A DNA stretch of 35,326 nt from IMG/VR virus record IMGVR_UViG_3300030099_007922, positions 27,856-63,181 of that record; one strand, written 5' to 3'. The notes beneath the pieces were generated by a model. It saw only the letters and a list, made by a program, of their open reading frames with translations, searched no databases and had not been told where the DNA came from. This document shows, one piece after another, positions 1 to 10,200 of the stretch (positions within the stretch are counted from its first letter, which is position 1; each line of letters begins with the position of its first letter). The position numbers and the translations under genes are program-made. This stretch comes from a virus.

Positions 1-3000
1 CACCTCAAGATAAATTTGTTGTTTATGATGTAGCGCGAGTCGGCGGCATCCCGCCACAGATTGCTGAAAATGCACAAAGATTATCACAAGCGATAATCAC
101 TAGAAACGCTCAAATAGAATCTGTGAGGGAAAGCAACGCTCGGGATCGCCAAGGGTTCGGCGGATTTGCAGAACCTGATGCGCCGGTACCACCGCCGCTT
201 ACAGATCAAGAAAAGTTGGCGATATTGTATGAAGGAACTGGTGTTGATTTTGCTAATATGGGAATGTTGACTCCCGATTTGTTTGATGCGCCCCCCGTCG
301 AGATTGATTTGGCGTATCGAAGGGGCACTGTCACAAAAGAGCAGCTATATGAAAGGATGAAATTAAGAATAAGACAATTAATTCAATTGACACCGCTACA
401 ACCAACAGAGACACCGTGGAATAGAATTTCACCAATCTACATGAATAGTCCCTCTTTCGGTTCTCGGTCAAGTGATTATGTATGGATTCGGACAATAGAT
501 GCTTTAATGCCTAATTCAAATCAAATCGGTGAAGCACGAAAGGCAGAGATTATTATAGATTGTTTAACTAAATTTGTAGAATTGTCCCACAATTGGCCAT
601 CCGACAGTGAAATTCCTGCCGTCGGTGACACTCAAGTCTGGAGACCTCTTTGGAGAGACACCAACTCTATTGTTAATTCTGGATTCTCTCCTTTTAAAGA
701 GGAGGCGCTACGATCAGTTTCTTCTGCCAATTTACCAGCAATCGCTTATGAGATGCCAACACCAAATGGTATAGGTGGATATCGACGAACGCTTTCGGCA
801 CAGGGAGCAGTGGAAAACGCCGATATGTTGGTTGAAAGCATGATGTACAATCATTATAGACCAGACAGCATTATAGCAACACCAAAATACCACACACAAA
901 ACAGACGCCAAAATGAAATATTAGAATGGTATACGCAAGAAGTATTTAGGGTGGATACTCCAATCGATTTATCTACCACACGTGCTGGTATTTTTAATAT
1001 AGGTAGTGATATAGATCCCGGCCGAATTGCTGTTGATGTTTCTTTTGACGATGCTGGTTTTGAACAGCGGTCAATAGTTCCCGGTCGCGAGGTGGATGCG
1101 GCCGCAATTGCGGAAAAGCAATTAGAACTTTACACACATCTCAGAGACAATTTGCACGTGGGATATCGTATGATGTTTGGTCATGCTGTTAAGAGAAGGG
1201 AAACAGATCTATATGGAAATATTGAAAACTACATCAGACCCAGTGATATATTCGGTGATTTTAATGTGACCAAAAAAGGACAAATGGGTATTAGAAATGA
1301 TCGCCAAGGTATAAATATGGTTGACGCATTTTCTTCTAAAGCAACTTTTCTAGGGCATGTTGAGAAAAATCCGGTCTCTCTAGTTTCTGGAAGAGATAAT
1401 GGGTTTAATAGTTTGAATGAACAGTCAATATTTTACAACAATGCAAGACTGATTCTAGAGAAGCACAATACTGAATTTGCTTTGAGGCGCCCCATCGATG
1501 CTGAAGGGTTTAATATAGACTTGATGAGCAATGATATAGTGGAAGGTTTAGTGTATTGTATACCGGTGGACGAGGTTACGAGAAGGGTGGATTGTTTTGA
1601 GGATATATTTAATGAATTTGAAGAAATAGAAAAGAGATCAGTGCTTGAAAGAATAACTGATTTGCAGGAGCAGATAGAAAATATTAGTCGATCAGACGAC
1701 CAGGTTATTGCCAATCGAGCAAGAGCGGTTAACAACGATCTCATAGAAAGACGCAATGTTCTCATGGATTCTGCAGAAATAACTAGAATGCAGTATGAAA
1801 GTGCCATGGCAGAGTTTAATGAAAACCCCAACATTGTTATAGAATTAAAAGACGCCGATGGTAATGTGACAAGAAGGTTTGAACGCCCCCGCCCTCGACC
1901 AAGTGATGCTCGATTACAAGAGTTGCTAAGAGAAATAAGAGGACTGGAAAATCTTATAGAATTAGGAAATCAGCAAATTGCTCAGGCTGAAAGGGGTGAA
2001 TTAAATCTAGAAGAGACAGAATCTTTACTTGATCCGATCCGATCAAGGTTGGGAGAAGAACAAAAAATATACAATACTCAAGGTTTTTATAATGTGTTTG
2101 AGACTGATGCTGAAAGACAGAGAGGTAAGATCTCTCACATAAGAAGATCTTTTTTGAAAAAGGGTATAGTGTTTGAAAAATATCATGAAGATTTAATATC
2201 GGAGATTTTATCATTAGGTCCGGAATATGCAGCGATTATGAGTCCTGTAATCGGTTCAGCGACATATACAGAAGAAAAAACAGGTGGGTTAAGAGAGATA
2301 AACAATGAAAACATAGATTCAACAGAAGAGCAGTTAAAACCGCATAGGATTTTATTTGATTATCTTTTTCCACTTGATCGATATGCTTCCTTGCATTTCT
2401 TGCATAATCTGGAAGTTTATGACAATAATAGAGGTCGGGAAAGTCAACTGCTTAAAGCGACAAAACTTTTTATAATTCAAACATTGCTACAGATGCAGGG
2501 ACTGGCTTCGCCTAAGGAAGAAGACAATGTTACGGAAACGGGAAACTCTACAAACGTTTTAAGAGATAATGCTGGTAGTTTTTCTCTTCCAACCCCAGAT
2601 GAGATTATGGAAATGATATGGAATATGATTAAAAAAGCAGCACAAGAAGCAGCTGTTGCTGCTTGGAGAGGTATCGCAGATACTGTAGATTTTGGTTATA
2701 GGGATATGAGAAGGGGGTATCAAAAAGATCCCTGCTCTATGGCATCTGGACTAACTCATGAATTGATGAGGTATGGACTAGCAGACATCGACGGACCTTT
2801 GGAGGATGGGTTTGGATCCAAGAATGGATGCAAATACTTTGTTCCTATCAATAAGATGGGGAACGATTTAGTAAGAGCTTTGACAAACATTGAACCATCT
2901 GACATTGCTAGGGATACATATAGAATATCACAACACCTTAAGGGTACAATGCAACCGGGCAACAGCAAAAGGTATGGATACTTGATAACGCCTGTCGGGT

Positions 3001-3161
3001 ATTCTGCTGCGGGATTACCCGAAAATAAGGGGGAAAAGCATTCAAAACTTAAGAAAGATAATGGTTGTGAAGAGGGTTGTGAGACAAAAGAAGTAGTAGA
3101 ACAGAGAGGTAAGTGCGAAGACCAAGAACAACAAAACCAGGAGGTAGTAGCAGATGAGTAG
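1..3161 (+). CDS. Large virion-associated structural protein, 5'-partial
   Basis: I do not recognise this family by name. The reading frame is open from base 3 with normal coding character (PQDKFVVYDVARVGGIPPQ...) and has no stop before the GTG at 123. That GTG lacks a Shine-Dalgarno site, so the gene almost certainly begins left of the window. At least 1052 residues are visible. A Glu/Arg/Leu-rich stretch encoded at about 1610-2060 looks like coiled coil. An Ala-rich helix follows at about 2630-2680. The C-terminal part includes a block ending YGYLITPVGYSAAGLPE. The last ~35 residues are highly charged, with three cysteines (GCEEGC, then KC). The stop overlaps the start of the gp25-like gene by 8 bases, which suggests translational coupling and a baseplate or tail role. 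That role is inference from position; no catalytic motif is visible. Confidence 0.75.
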   Translation, partial: PQDKFVVYDVARVGGIPPQIAENAQRLSQAIITRNAQIESVRESNARDRQGFGGFAEPDAPVPPPLTDQEKLAILYEGTGVDFANMGMLTPDLFDAPPVEIDLAYRRGTVTKEQLYERMKLRIRQLIQLTPLQPTETPWNRISPIYMNSPSFGSRSSDYVWIRTIDALMPNSNQIGEARKAEIIIDCLTKFVELSHNWPSDSEIPAVGDTQVWRPLWRDTNSIVNSGFSPFKEEALRSVSSANLPAIAYEMPTPNGIGGYRRTLSAQGAVENADMLVESMMYNHYRPDSIIATPKYHTQNRRQNEILEWYTQEVFRVDTPIDLSTTRAGIFNIGSDIDPGRIAVDVSFDDAGFEQRSIVPGREVDAAAIAEKQLELYTHLRDNLHVGYRMMFGHAVKRRETDLYGNIENYIRPSDIFGDFNVTKKGQMGIRNDRQGINMVDAFSSKATFLGHVEKNPVSLVSGRDNGFNSLNEQSIFYNNARLILEKHNTEFALRRPIDAEGFNIDLMSNDIVEGLVYCIPVDEVTRRVDCFEDIFNEFEEIEKRSVLERITDLQEQIENISRSDDQVIANRARAVNNDLIERRNVLMDSAEITRMQYESAMAEFNENPNIVIELKDADGNVTRRFERPRPRPSDARLQELLREIRGLENLIELGNQQIAQAERGELNLEETESLLDPIRSRLGEEQKIYNTQGFYNVFETDAERQRGKISHIRRSFLKKGIVFEKYHEDLISEILSLGPEYAAIMSPVIGSATYTEEKTGGLREINNENIDSTEEQLKPHRILFDYLFPLDRYASLHFLHNLEVYDNNRGRESQLLKATKLFIIQTLLQMQGLASPKEEDNVTETGNSTNVLRDNAGSFSLPTPDEIMEMIWNMIKKAAQEAAVAAWRGIADTVDFGYRDMRRGYQKDPCSMASGLTHELMRYGLADIDGPLEDGFGSKNGCKYFVPINKMGNDLVRALTNIEPSDIARDTYRISQHLKGTMQPGNSKRYGYLITPVGYSAAGLPENKGEKHSKLKKDNGCEEGCETKEVVEQRGKCEDQEQQNQEVVADE
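3139..3144 (+). promoter_or_regulatory. Strong Shine-Dalgarno for the gp25-like gene
   Basis: AGGAGG lies 9 bases before the ATG at 3154 and inside the 3' end of the preceding gene. It fixes the start of the gp25-like gene and shows bacterial-type initiation. Confidence 0.8.
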
Positions 3162-3540
3162 CATAGCACCGAAATTGCCGTTTATTGTTAGTAGATCCAG
3201 TACACCGATGAATACAAAAACTATTCAGGAAAACACACAACAAAACTTAAAAAATCTTATACTAACATCACCAGGTGAAAGAGTTATGGATCTGGATTTT
3301 GGCGTGGGGTTGAGAAATTATTTGTTCGATAATAACACAGCGGTTGTTAGAGCGCAACTTGAATCTAGAATATTTGAGCAAGTAGATAAATATATGCCTT
3401 TTGTAAACATAATAGATCTACAAGTAGTTGAAAATTTAAATCATCCAAATTCACTAGAAATAAAGTTAAGATACAATATACAAAATATCGCGTCAGAAGA
3501 AATATTATCCGTAAGTCTTGATCCTAAATTAAATATTTAA
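3154..3540 (+). CDS. gp25: Baseplate wedge protein, gp25/GPW family
   Basis: This 128-aa protein fits the gp25/GPW_gp25 family, the small wedge component that anchors the tail sheath to the baseplate in contractile phages and is related to TssE of type VI secretion. The family hallmark is visible at residues 40-59: PGERVMDLDFGVGLRNYLFD, followed by the expected helix (about 63-80) and a C-terminal beta segment with 'LEIKLRYNIQN'. The length is typical (T4 gp25 is 132 aa). A strong Shine-Dalgarno precedes the ATG. The downstream neighbour is gp6-like, the usual order in T4-type baseplate clusters, which supports the call independently. Confidence 0.93.
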   Translation: MSSIAPKLPFIVSRSSTPMNTKTIQENTQQNLKNLILTSPGERVMDLDFGVGLRNYLFDNNTAVVRAQLESRIFEQVDKYMPFVNIIDLQVVENLNHPNSLEIKLRYNIQNIASEEILSVSLDPKLNI

Positions 3541-3568
3541 CTATTTAATACTGTGAGGTTTTTAGTTT

Positions 3569-5353
3569 ATGAAAAAAAACATTCCGATTAATTATACAGA
3601 TAGAGATTTCAACTCTATAAAAAAAGCACTAGTAGAGCATGCAAGGAGATACTATCCTGATACTTACAGGGACTTCAATGAAGCGTCTTTTGGGTCTTTA
3701 ATGTTGGATACAGCGGCATATATTGGTGATGTGCTATCTTTTTATTTAGACTATCATGCGAATGAGAGTTTTCTGGAAACTGCAATAGAGAAGGAAAACA
3801 TAATTAATTTATCTAAAAACATGGGATACAAATATAGTGAAAGCATAACTGCATATGGAGAGTGTGACTTTTACGTTAACGTCCCGGCGTCTGCAGGTAG
3901 TCCTGACTTGGCTTACGCTCCTGTTTTAAAACATGGGGCGGAGTTATCAAGCGTCGACGGCGGACGTTATATGTTGTTGGAAGATATAGATTTTTCTGAT
4001 CCAAACAACCTTATAGTTGTCTCTGAGGTCGATGATACCACTGGTTCTCCAACCTTCTTTGCCATTAAAGCAACGGGACAAATAAAGTCTGGATTTATAG
4101 AGGAGTCGCTTGTTGAAGTTGGGGACTTTGAAAGGTTTCTTAGCGTAGAGGTGGAAGACGATAATATTTCAGAAGTAGTGTCAATAGAAGATGAGGAAGG
4201 TCACGTGTATTATGAAGTTGAACACCTATCTCAAGACGTTATATATGTCAACGTTTCAAACAGAAACAGTGATAAACATTCCGTTAAGAATATTATGAAA
4301 CCGTTATCTGTTCCAAGAAGATTTACTGTAGACCACTTTCCGGGATCTGTTGAAATACAGTTCGGGCAGGGTAGCGATATGGAAATATTATCTGGATCCT
4401 ATCTAGATCCATCAAAAGTGGCGATGAGACAGTTCGGAAGAGAGCATATTTCAAACACATATTTGGACCCCACTAATTTTACTTCTACAGAAAAAATGGG
4501 CATTTCGCCATCTAACACAACACTTTCAATTAGGTATAGAAAGGACGACGTTGAGAATGTTAATGCATCACCAAATTCGATTAACAGTGTTGTTGTTTCA
4601 GAGATGCAATTTGTAAACGAAAGTCAATTAGTGTTGTCAAAAGTTTCAGACGTGAGGGAATCACTGGAATGTCTAAATGAATTTCAGATTGTGGGAGATA
4701 TGAGTGTGCCGTCGGAAGAAGAGGTGAGAATTAGAGCAAAAAATTCTTTTTCCGCTCAAAATCGAGCAGTCACAAAACAGGATTATGTATCTATGGCGTA
4801 TTCCATGCCAAGTAGGTTCGGTGCTATCAAGCGAGCAAGGGTAGAGGTCGACAAAGACTCTTTCAAGAGAAACATAAACATGTTTATAATATCAGAAGAT
4901 TTAGATGGGTTTTTGACTGATCCCAGTATTACTTTAAAAAATAATTTAAAAAATTGGATAACAAATTATAAGATGATGGGCGATACTTTTGACATAATTG
5001 AAGCTAGGATTGTAAACTTTGGTATTGATTTTGAGTTTCTTCCTGCTAGAAACTACACTAAATCGGAAGCAACAGCGATATGTGTAAGAGAACTTCAAGA
5101 ATTTTTTAGAATTAAACCTGAAATTGGGGAAGCAATTTATATTAATGATATTTACAAAACTTTAAATGATTTAGATGCTGTGGTTGATGTTACAGACGTT
5201 ACAATTCGGTCTTTGTCTGGAGCGGGATATTCAAGCATATCTTATGATGTAGATGAAAATCTAAGTCTTGATGGTCGTACTTTGGTATTACCGTCAGATT
5301 TTATATATGAAATCAAGTATCCGTTGGTGGATATTAGGGGCACAACACTGTGA
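3569..5353 (+). CDS. gp6: Baseplate wedge protein, gp6/Baseplate-J family
   Basis: This 594-aa protein resembles T4 gp6 (660 aa), the wedge subunit that dimerises to form the inner ring of the contractile-tail baseplate. The N-terminal block carries the gp6-type signatures 'YTDRDFNSIKKAL', 'DFNEASFGSLMLDT' and 'LSFYLDYHANESF' (residues about 9-70). The centre has a J-type 'VEIQFGQGSD' segment near residues 260-270. The C-terminal half has 'QNRAVTKQDYVSMAY' (about 395-410), typical of baseplate J-like proteins. The gene starts 28 bases after the gp25-like gene, with GAGG at 3555-3558 as ribosome site. Its TGA overlaps the GTG of the next gene by 4 bases, so the two are probably translated together. 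Confidence 0.92.
   Translation: MKKNIPINYTDRDFNSIKKALVEHARRYYPDTYRDFNEASFGSLMLDTAAYIGDVLSFYLDYHANESFLETAIEKENIINLSKNMGYKYSESITAYGECDFYVNVPASAGSPDLAYAPVLKHGAELSSVDGGRYMLLEDIDFSDPNNLIVVSEVDDTTGSPTFFAIKATGQIKSGFIEESLVEVGDFERFLSVEVEDDNISEVVSIEDEEGHVYYEVEHLSQDVIYVNVSNRNSDKHSVKNIMKPLSVPRRFTVDHFPGSVEIQFGQGSDMEILSGSYLDPSKVAMRQFGREHISNTYLDPTNFTSTEKMGISPSNTTLSIRYRKDDVENVNASPNSINSVVVSEMQFVNESQLVLSKVSDVRESLECLNEFQIVGDMSVPSEEEVRIRAKNSFSAQNRAVTKQDYVSMAYSMPSRFGAIKRARVEVDKDSFKRNINMFIISEDLDGFLTDPSITLKNNLKNWITNYKMMGDTFDIIEARIVNFGIDFEFLPARNYTKSEATAICVRELQEFFRIKPEIGEAIYINDIYKTLNDLDAVVDVTDVTIRSLSGAGYSSISYDVDENLSLDGRTLVLPSDFIYEIKYPLVDIRGTTL
5336..5340 (+). promoter_or_regulatory. Shine-Dalgarno supporting a GTG start
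   Basis: AGGGG stands 9 bases before the GTG at 5350, within the end of the gp6-like gene. It supports the non-ATG start embedded in the GTGA start/stop overlap. Confidence 0.65.
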
Positions 5354-7296
5354 GTATAAAAAGATTTTTTTCAAATGCGGATAACACCATAACTAATGCC
5401 TTTGGTGCAAATCTACAAACTAGAAGAACTGGATCAAATATGGGGCAATCTGATATACTAGAAGTGTATTCCATTTATGGACAGGTAACTACGGGATCTA
5501 TAGAAAAATCACGTGCCCTTATTAACTTTGATGTTTCAAAAATAAAAACAGCAAGAGACAATACGGATATACCTGCATCTGGTAGTGTTAAATTTATGTT
5601 GAGGTTGTTTAATGCAGAGCACCATCACACTTTGCCAAGAAATTCTACCTTAGCGATTCTTCCAATATCTCGTTCTTGGAATGAGGGTTCGGGTTTAGAT
5701 ATGGAAGATTATTCAGACGAAGATGCGTCAAGTTGGATATTTTCCAGCAATACGAGGGTTGCAGACGTAACAGATATAAAGTTTGTTTCAACAACCCCTG
5801 CAGATTATAGCGGTAAGTATTTTATAGTTCAGGTTATTGGCGATGATGGTAGTCGTGCGAGATATAATTTTTGGTTTGATCACAACGGGTCCGCCACTGC
5901 ACCAAACCTCGATGGTAGCGAAGTAGAAGTTCAAATAAATGCCGCGTCAGAAAATACAGTCAAGAGGTTTGCAAGACAGGTTAAGGTTGCTGTAGATGCA
6001 CTTTCTATTAATTTATCCGCTTCTATATCGGCGGACGATACTGAAGATTCTTCTGGTGCGACTGTGAGATTGACTAATACTGTTGTGGGAGGTACATCTG
6101 GATCGATTGTTCCTGAATCTATCCTGGATACTGATGTTTTTACGCTTACAAAAGTTCAAATTGGTGGTAAAACAAGGTGGACAAATGCAGGTGGAGACTT
6201 TCATGAAGTTGGATACACAGCTGGAGAGAATTTGCCGCATTACAAGTACGATCTGATCGATGGAACAGAGGATGTCGAAGTAAACATAACATCTTTAGTA
6301 GAGGAGTGGATCGCTGCGGAATCAACGGTTGACCCAGATCGGGAAAATTATGGCGTTATGATAAAGATGTCCGGATCATTTGAAGATGGAACTAAAAAAA
6401 GATCTTATTATACGAAACGATTCTTTGGCAGAGGGACAGAGTTTTTTCTTAAAAGACCGTGCATTGAGGCAAGGTTCGACAATTCTACTAGAGACGATCG
6501 AGCAAATTTCTTTAAAAGCAGTTCTCTTGCCACTGGTGCTGAAAATTTAAATACACTGTACTTGTTTAATTACACTAGAAATACGCTTTCTAACATACCA
6601 GCACTATCAACTTCACCAGATGGATCTGATCAGTCAACCGGAGAAACTTTGATGAAAGTACAATTGTTCGAATCTGTTTCGGATTCGGCGAAACCGCACA
6701 TTTATGCAGTCGGTGGTGGTGTACCATCCGGCAGAAACGCTGGAAGCAGAAATTGGGCATCAGCATATTTATCAGAGACTGGAATTTACAGTGCATCGAT
6801 TGCTTATACTGGTTCTGCTACAAAACTATACGATGTTTGGAGCACTACAGCAGGAGTTCAGTTACATACCGGTTCAGCAATTACTGTTAAAACATTTAAA
6901 TCGTTGGATCATAATAATGCTGATGAGGAATATATTGTTTCCATGCCAAATCTAAAACCAAAATATAAAACAAAAGATAGTCCAACGTTGCGTCTTAATG
7001 TTAGAAAAAAAGATTATCAACCTAATATTTATTCAGTAGCAAGTAACAAATTGCAAAATGAAGTTTTGTATAATGTATACTATAGAGCGTATAGGGTAAT
7101 CGATCATCAGGAAGTGATATCATACGGATCGGGAAGCATACCACACACAAAGATGTCTTATGACTCAAGTGGTAGTTTTTTTAAGGTTGATATGTCGTTG
7201 TTCGAACCAGGATACATGTATGCTTTCGAAATTTCAACAGATTCTTATGAGCAGAACATAGTCAATAAGGATGAATTTAAGTTTAGAGTTGATTAA
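5350..7296 (+). CDS. Structural protein with split DNRLRE/CBM96-like domain
   Basis: This 648-aa protein starts with GTG. Residues 1-136 look like the first half of a DNRLRE/CBM96 carbohydrate-binding beta fold: 'NMGQSDILEVY' (30-40), 'SRALINFDVSKI' (54-65) and 'AILPISRSWNEGSG' (102-115). The second half appears at about 273-390, with 'KTRWTNAGGDF', 'VEVNITSLVEEWI', 'NYGVMIKMSG' and a 'KRFFGRGTEFFLKRP' strand pair. Between the halves, residues about 137-272 form a separate beta-rich segment ('YFIVQVIGDDGSRARYNFWF'). The remaining C-terminal half is beta-rich, ending in a fibronectin-like 'VLYNVYYRAYRV...YMYAFEIST' part. The placement between gp6 and the giant lectin-like gene suggests a baseplate-attached glycan-binding or fibre protein. 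The domain call is by pattern only; the exact virion location is unknown. Confidence 0.7.
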   Translation: MSIKRFFSNADNTITNAFGANLQTRRTGSNMGQSDILEVYSIYGQVTTGSIEKSRALINFDVSKIKTARDNTDIPASGSVKFMLRLFNAEHHHTLPRNSTLAILPISRSWNEGSGLDMEDYSDEDASSWIFSSNTRVADVTDIKFVSTTPADYSGKYFIVQVIGDDGSRARYNFWFDHNGSATAPNLDGSEVEVQINAASENTVKRFARQVKVAVDALSINLSASISADDTEDSSGATVRLTNTVVGGTSGSIVPESILDTDVFTLTKVQIGGKTRWTNAGGDFHEVGYTAGENLPHYKYDLIDGTEDVEVNITSLVEEWIAAESTVDPDRENYGVMIKMSGSFEDGTKKRSYYTKRFFGRGTEFFLKRPCIEARFDNSTRDDRANFFKSSSLATGAENLNTLYLFNYTRNTLSNIPALSTSPDGSDQSTGETLMKVQLFESVSDSAKPHIYAVGGGVPSGRNAGSRNWASAYLSETGIYSASIAYTGSATKLYDVWSTTAGVQLHTGSAITVKTFKSLDHNNADEEYIVSMPNLKPKYKTKDSPTLRLNVRKKDYQPNIYSVASNKLQNEVLYNVYYRAYRVIDHQEVISYGSGSIPHTKMSYDSSGSFFKVDMSLFEPGYMYAFEISTDSYEQNIVNKDEFKFRVD

Positions 7297-7298
7297 TT

Positions 7299-10200
7299 AT
7301 GAGTCTTAAAAGTTTATTTGGAAAAGATAAAAAAAATCTAAAAATATCTTCTTTGGTTAATTCCGATAAGTTATTGGAGGATGTAGAATCAATATCTTAT
7401 ATTGATCAATTTATAAAGGATCGTAAGAAGTTTAGATCCCATACCGATTATTATACTGGATCAAATTTTGCAGTATATGGTTCCCTCGAAGAATATTACA
7501 GGGCGGGAATTGATAGGATCATCAACACTTATCCTTATGATGGTTCACTCAAAGAAAAGTTAGAATGGATCAACGATTCAAACGGATTTGATCTGCATCT
7601 TTTCGAAAACGAGTATCCAAGAACAAATGGTTATATAACATTTGCAGACAGCGCAGCAGACAACACGGATTCGTGGGGATCTGTTACCTCAACTTCGGGC
7701 GCATATGGCAATCCAGCAAACAAGGAATATATTCTTATAAAGGGTGGACCTAACGTTGGAAATTTTTATAACACTGGTTCTTTAAGAACCTCCAATTTAG
7801 AAATTAACGGTCGAAACGGGAATACTGTAGAGTTTTGGTTAAAAAAATCAAACTATGTTACATCAAAAACCCAAAGAGAAGTATTATTTGACATCTCAAC
7901 CACAGGGTCGCATCAGGGTAGTTCAGCGTATGGTCGACTAACTATAGAGTTGGATAGTGGAAACTCTAATGCTTCGCCATTTTTGTTAACATATCAGTCT
8001 GGATCAACTGGGTATAAAGAGGTTCGTGTCGGCGCACCCCAATTATACACCAGTGCGTCTGATGGCAATTGGCACCACTACGCCATATCTTTTAAGAATG
8101 AATCTAATAAAATAAGAACATCATTGTATATTGACGGCGAATTGCACAAGTCTGTTTTAACAGGTAGTGCAATAGGATCACTCAATACTGCTCTAATAGG
8201 TACTATAGGCGCTCTTTCCACCGGAAAGGATTCGCAACTTGTCACAAGAACATCCTCGGAGTCTTTTATTCCTGGGTTGGGGTATGGTAAACTATCAGGA
8301 TCATTGGATGAGTTTAGGTTTTGGAAAAAAGAAAGAACTGCAAAAGATGTAGGTCGCTTTTGGTTTACACAAGTCGGCGCCGGAACTAATACAGATATCG
8401 CTAACACTCCTTTAGGGTTTTATTACAAATTCAATGAAGGTGAGACCGGACAGGTTAGAATTGATAAAACCGTTTTAGATTATTCTGGGCGTGTATCGAA
8501 TGGACAATGGATTGGATATGCTGGTTATGGGCGAACAAACAACTCGGCTATAGTTGAATCTTCTGCTTCTGTAAGTGAGTTTAAGGATCCAATTATATAT
8601 TACGATCATCCGAAAGTCAAAAGTTTTAGAGAGTCTGCGTTAGAGCAGGGGTATGCGTATGACCTGACTAACGCTTCAAGCATGTATTATAGTTTTCCAG
8701 ACTGGATTGTCGACGAGGATGGAGAATCCTCAGAAGACTTAAAAAAGATGACACAAATTGTTGCAAGTTATTTTGACAGTTTGTTTTTACAAATTAAAGA
8801 CTTAAAAAACTTAAGACATATTCAATATTCAGGATTCAAGAATAAACCGCACCCATTTAATCAAATAAAATTACAATCTATGGGTCTCATATCTCCAGAA
8901 TTGTTTATGGATGCTAACATTCTTAATACATTCGTTAATAGAGATGAGCATCAAAACTACGAACAGAGTCTGTCTGATATTAAGAATTTTATTTATAACA
9001 ATATTTATGGCAATTTGGAATCCATTTTTAAATCAAAGGGAACCATTAGGTCTTTTAGGAATCTGTTCCGATGCTTTGGGGTTGATAACGAGTTAATTAA
9101 AATAAATATGTACTCTACCGATTCAACGTATCCGGTGGAAAGTAGTTATCAAAACTCTGTTGTAAAGAGCAAGTACCTGAACTTTAACAGTGTTAATAAT
9201 AAGAATGCAACCGTGTTTCAATCTCTAGACGGACTGAGAGGATCCTACAGACTAGCAGATGCACGTGGATATGTTACAGGATCAGAGGGATTAATTTCAG
9301 ACGACGCCGCGACAGCAATCGGTATGACTGCTGAAGTTCAGGTGTTTATACCAAAGTTATATCAGATCAATCATCCGTTTTATTTTGATTCAGAGGTTAG
9401 TAGTAGTTTGTTTGGGTGCCACTCAGTCAAGAAGAATGCTGACGGAAAGAACGAAGTGACAATATCTTGGCCATCTTCAGCTGATGACCATTCTAATTTT
9501 CAAGTTTATGTTGTGAAAGAGAATGCTTTTTCAAAAACTGCAAAGTTTGTTCTTGAGAGTCGAAATGGCATATTTGATCCGGTAGAGAGTGATTTTATAG
9601 TTGACCTATATGATTCTAATAGGTGGAATCTTGCTGCCCGTCTAGTTGCGGCAGCACCGGAAGGAGACACTGTTTCCGGATCAGGCAATAATTATAAATT
9701 TGAATTGTATGGTGTGAACGTAATCGCGGACTCAATAAATGATAAATTTTCTTTAAGTAGCACAATATCTTCTGCCAATGCAGCAAACTTTATAAAGAAT
9801 TCAAGAAGATTCTATGTCGGCGCCCATCGCACGAATTATACAGGCGGAGTGATAACTACTACAGATGTAAAAATTACAAACTTTAGAGTGTGGAATAAAT
9901 CCTTGACAGATGATGAGATAAACTCTCACGCTTTCGATCCACGATCATATGGACTGTCTTCGCCATCAAAAAAGTCTTTCCCGTTATCAGACATCGGTGG
10001 AGCACAGATTCCTCAAATAGATTTACTCGCAATTAACTGGGATTTTTCTGACCTGACGGGATCCGACTCAAATGGTCAAATGTGGATAAATGATGTTTCG
10101 TCTGGGTCACACGCACCAAGTAAATTGCATCATGGAAAGATTCATCCAATTGTGGGTCGAATCCACCCAGGTAAAGGACTTTTCTTCCCATCATCAACAA

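Noticed and set aside
1310-1317. TATAAATA, identical to the T4 late-promoter core
   Set aside because: It lies inside the coding sequence of the left-edge protein, with no gene start just downstream, and is expected by chance in AT-rich DNA.
2756-3169. 137-aa minus-strand open frame, and other minus-strand frames such as 1433-1834 and 14151-14459
   Set aside because: They lie opposite well-supported genes, have no recognisable domains or ribosome sites, and show odd Cys/Ser/Leu-rich composition typical of antisense shadows.
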